Position numbers and translations under genes: made by a program. The notes beneath the pieces were generated by a model that saw nothing but the letters and a program-made list of their open reading frames with translations, was not told the DNA's origin and did no database searches. Below, in pieces: positions 63,221 through 64,000 of a stretch of 64,000 nucleotides of DNA (within the stretch, counting starts at the first letter, position 1; every line of letters begins with the position of its first letter). Origin of the DNA: Paenibacillus woosongensis (GTDB taxonomy: Bacteria; Bacillota; Bacilli; Paenibacillales; Paenibacillaceae); contig NZ_WNZW01000002.1 in NCBI RefSeq assembly GCF_009725165.1, positions 1 through 64,000 on the forward strand. Direction: 5' to 3'.

Positions 63221-63823
63221 TTATCTCCTTGCCCGGCGTATGCCGCTGTAGGATATGAGCGCCAGCAGCATACCTGCCATCGACAGAACCATCCAATATT
63301 GCGGATAGGCAGGTCCCATTTGCATGACAAAGGGCTCTACAATCCCTCGCGAAACGTTCGACAAGTCAAATATCGGGAGCTCCGCCGAGGAGGCCATATC
63401 CTCAGTGATAACAACGGGCTTAAGCACACCTGTAGCCGGTTTGATCGAATCATTGCTCTGGCCGTATCCACCGATCAGGAATACGAGGAAGCTGCACAAG
63501 AATACTGCCAGGAAACAGGCGGACCAAATGGATACGCGCCGTCTAATCCGATTGGTAACTTTGCTATGCTCGCCGCCAGGTGCGAGCCAAGGTGATTCCG
63601 CATAGATGCGATCCATGACTTTGCGGTTCACCCGCTCCGCCTCATCTGCTGACAACTCCACTGGCAGTTCATGAATCATTTCTATACTATCCTGCCATAA
63701 GGAGTATTCAGCCGCACAGTATTCGCAGCCCAAAATATGCCATTCCAGCATTTTACGCTGGGGATCATGATCCGGCAAGTCGGAAATTAATCCGAACAGC
63801 TCTTGGGCCTCTCTACAATTCAT
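63221..63823 (-). CDS. Anti-sigma factor with zinc-finger N-terminus
   Basis: A 200-residue membrane protein coded directly after an ECF sigma gene and overlapping it (ATGA). The N-terminus has the anti-sigma zinc motif H-x3-C-x2-C (WHILGCEYCAAEY) after an early Cys. Two membrane helices lie at about 97-117 (SACFLAVFLCSFLVFLIGGY) and 176-193, framing an outer loop. It probably holds the sigma factor at the membrane until a signal arrives. Confidence 0.88.
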   Translation of the reverse strand: MNCREAQELFGLISDLPDHDPQRKMLEWHILGCEYCAAEYSLWQDSIEMIHELPVELSADEAERVNRKVMDRIYAESPWLAPGGEHSKVTNRIRRRVSIWSACFLAVFLCSFLVFLIGGYGQSNDSIKPATGVLKPVVITEDMASSAELPIFDLSNVSRGIVEPFVMQMGPAYPQYWMVLSMAGMLLALISYSGIRRARR

Positions 63824-64000
63824 CTGCTTTTCATCCCTTCATACGGCTCGTAAATCTGTTCATAAAAGTAGGGTTCAAGCTGACTTTTCACGCTGCTGCG
63901 TGCACGGAATAACAGAGATTTCACTGCGCTTACGCTTTGACCCAGCACACCTGCGATCTCTTGATAATCCAGTTGGTCGTACTCGCGAAGGATAAGCGCC
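63820..64000 (-). CDS. ECF sigma factor, partial (N-terminus beyond window edge)
   Basis: The last 59 residues of a sigma-70 family ECF factor: region 4 reads LREYDQLDYQEIAGVLGQSVSAVKSLLFRARSS in two overlapping helices, with a tail of QLEPYFYEQIYEP. The stop overlaps the ATG of the zinc anti-sigma gene. The start lies outside the window. This is the second ECF/anti-sigma pair in the window. Confidence 0.88.
   Translation of the reverse strand, partial: ALILREYDQLDYQEIAGVLGQSVSAVKSLLFRARSSVKSQLEPYFYEQIYEPYEGMKSR

Noticed and set aside
1..64000. Prophage, insertion sequence, CRISPR array, tRNA or rRNA genes
   Set aside because: No transposase, integrase, regularly spaced repeats or RNA gene signatures were seen on either strand.

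Overview
The window looks like a chromosomal segment of a low-to-mid GC, endospore-forming Firmicute of the Paenibacillus type. The evidence is a 920-residue S-layer-homology protein, sporulation and germination-type genes (GerMN lipoproteins, ypjB), bacillithiol genes (bshA, bshB1), a menaquinol-type qcrABC operon, a T-box leader, and long stretches in Bacillus subtilis gene order (ypiF-qcrABC-ypjA-ypjB, then mazG-like-dapB-mgsA-bshB1-bshA-cca-birA-panBCD-dinG, then tseB, asnS, dnaD). No tRNA, rRNA, insertion sequence, prophage or CRISPR array was seen. Most genes lie on the minus strand; the main plus-strand block is about 13.8-23.2 kb.

Layout. 1-6 kb: a dynamin-like GTPase cut by the window edge, a small conserved protein, endonuclease III and the S-layer-type protein. 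6-10.5 kb: two tandem copies of a two-gene cassette (cell-wall amidase followed by GerMN lipoprotein). 10.7-14.8 kb: leuCD, signal peptidase I and a LysR regulator, with a LysR-type box at about -65 of the leuC promoter. 14.8-23.2 kb: methionine salvage (mtnU, mtnE, mtnW, mtnX, mtnB) wrapped around proline synthesis (proB, proA, proC); a proline T-box precedes proB, and proC, mtnW, mtnX and mtnB overlap by 4 nt each, so one leader may control both pathways. 23.4-29.5 kb: uppP, a DedA protein and a BceRSAB-type peptide-sensing and detoxification module whose permease carries a one-base frameshift in a T7 tract.

29.6-33.8 kb: an ECF sigma factor that appears to start at ATT, its overlapping anti-sigma gene, a triple-repeat TM2-like membrane protein, a RimK-like ATP-grasp ligase, and dnaD followed by a very long hairpin. 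33.8-45.8 kb: asnS, ackA, a 3-hydroxyacyl-CoA dehydrogenase, a short FtsH-like protease with an overlapping membrane partner gene, tseB, mtaD, rex and dinG. 45.9-54.9 kb: pantothenate (panBCD), biotin control (birA), CCA addition (cca), bacillithiol, methylglyoxal synthase, dapB, a TPR protein and a MazG-like pyrophosphohydrolase. 55-64 kb: a YitT-family membrane protein, ypjB, ypjA, qcrCBA, ypiF, a lone IDEAL-domain protein, a gamma carbonic anhydrase-like protein, an unknown 362-residue protein, a histidine phosphatase and a second ECF sigma/anti-sigma pair cut by the right edge.

The observations most worth testing are the ATT start of the sigma gene, the frameshifted permease, the proline/methionine-salvage fusion operon, the duplicated amidase-GerMN cassette, and the short FtsH-like protease paired with an uncharacterised membrane protein. 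All calls come from reading the sequence without database searches.
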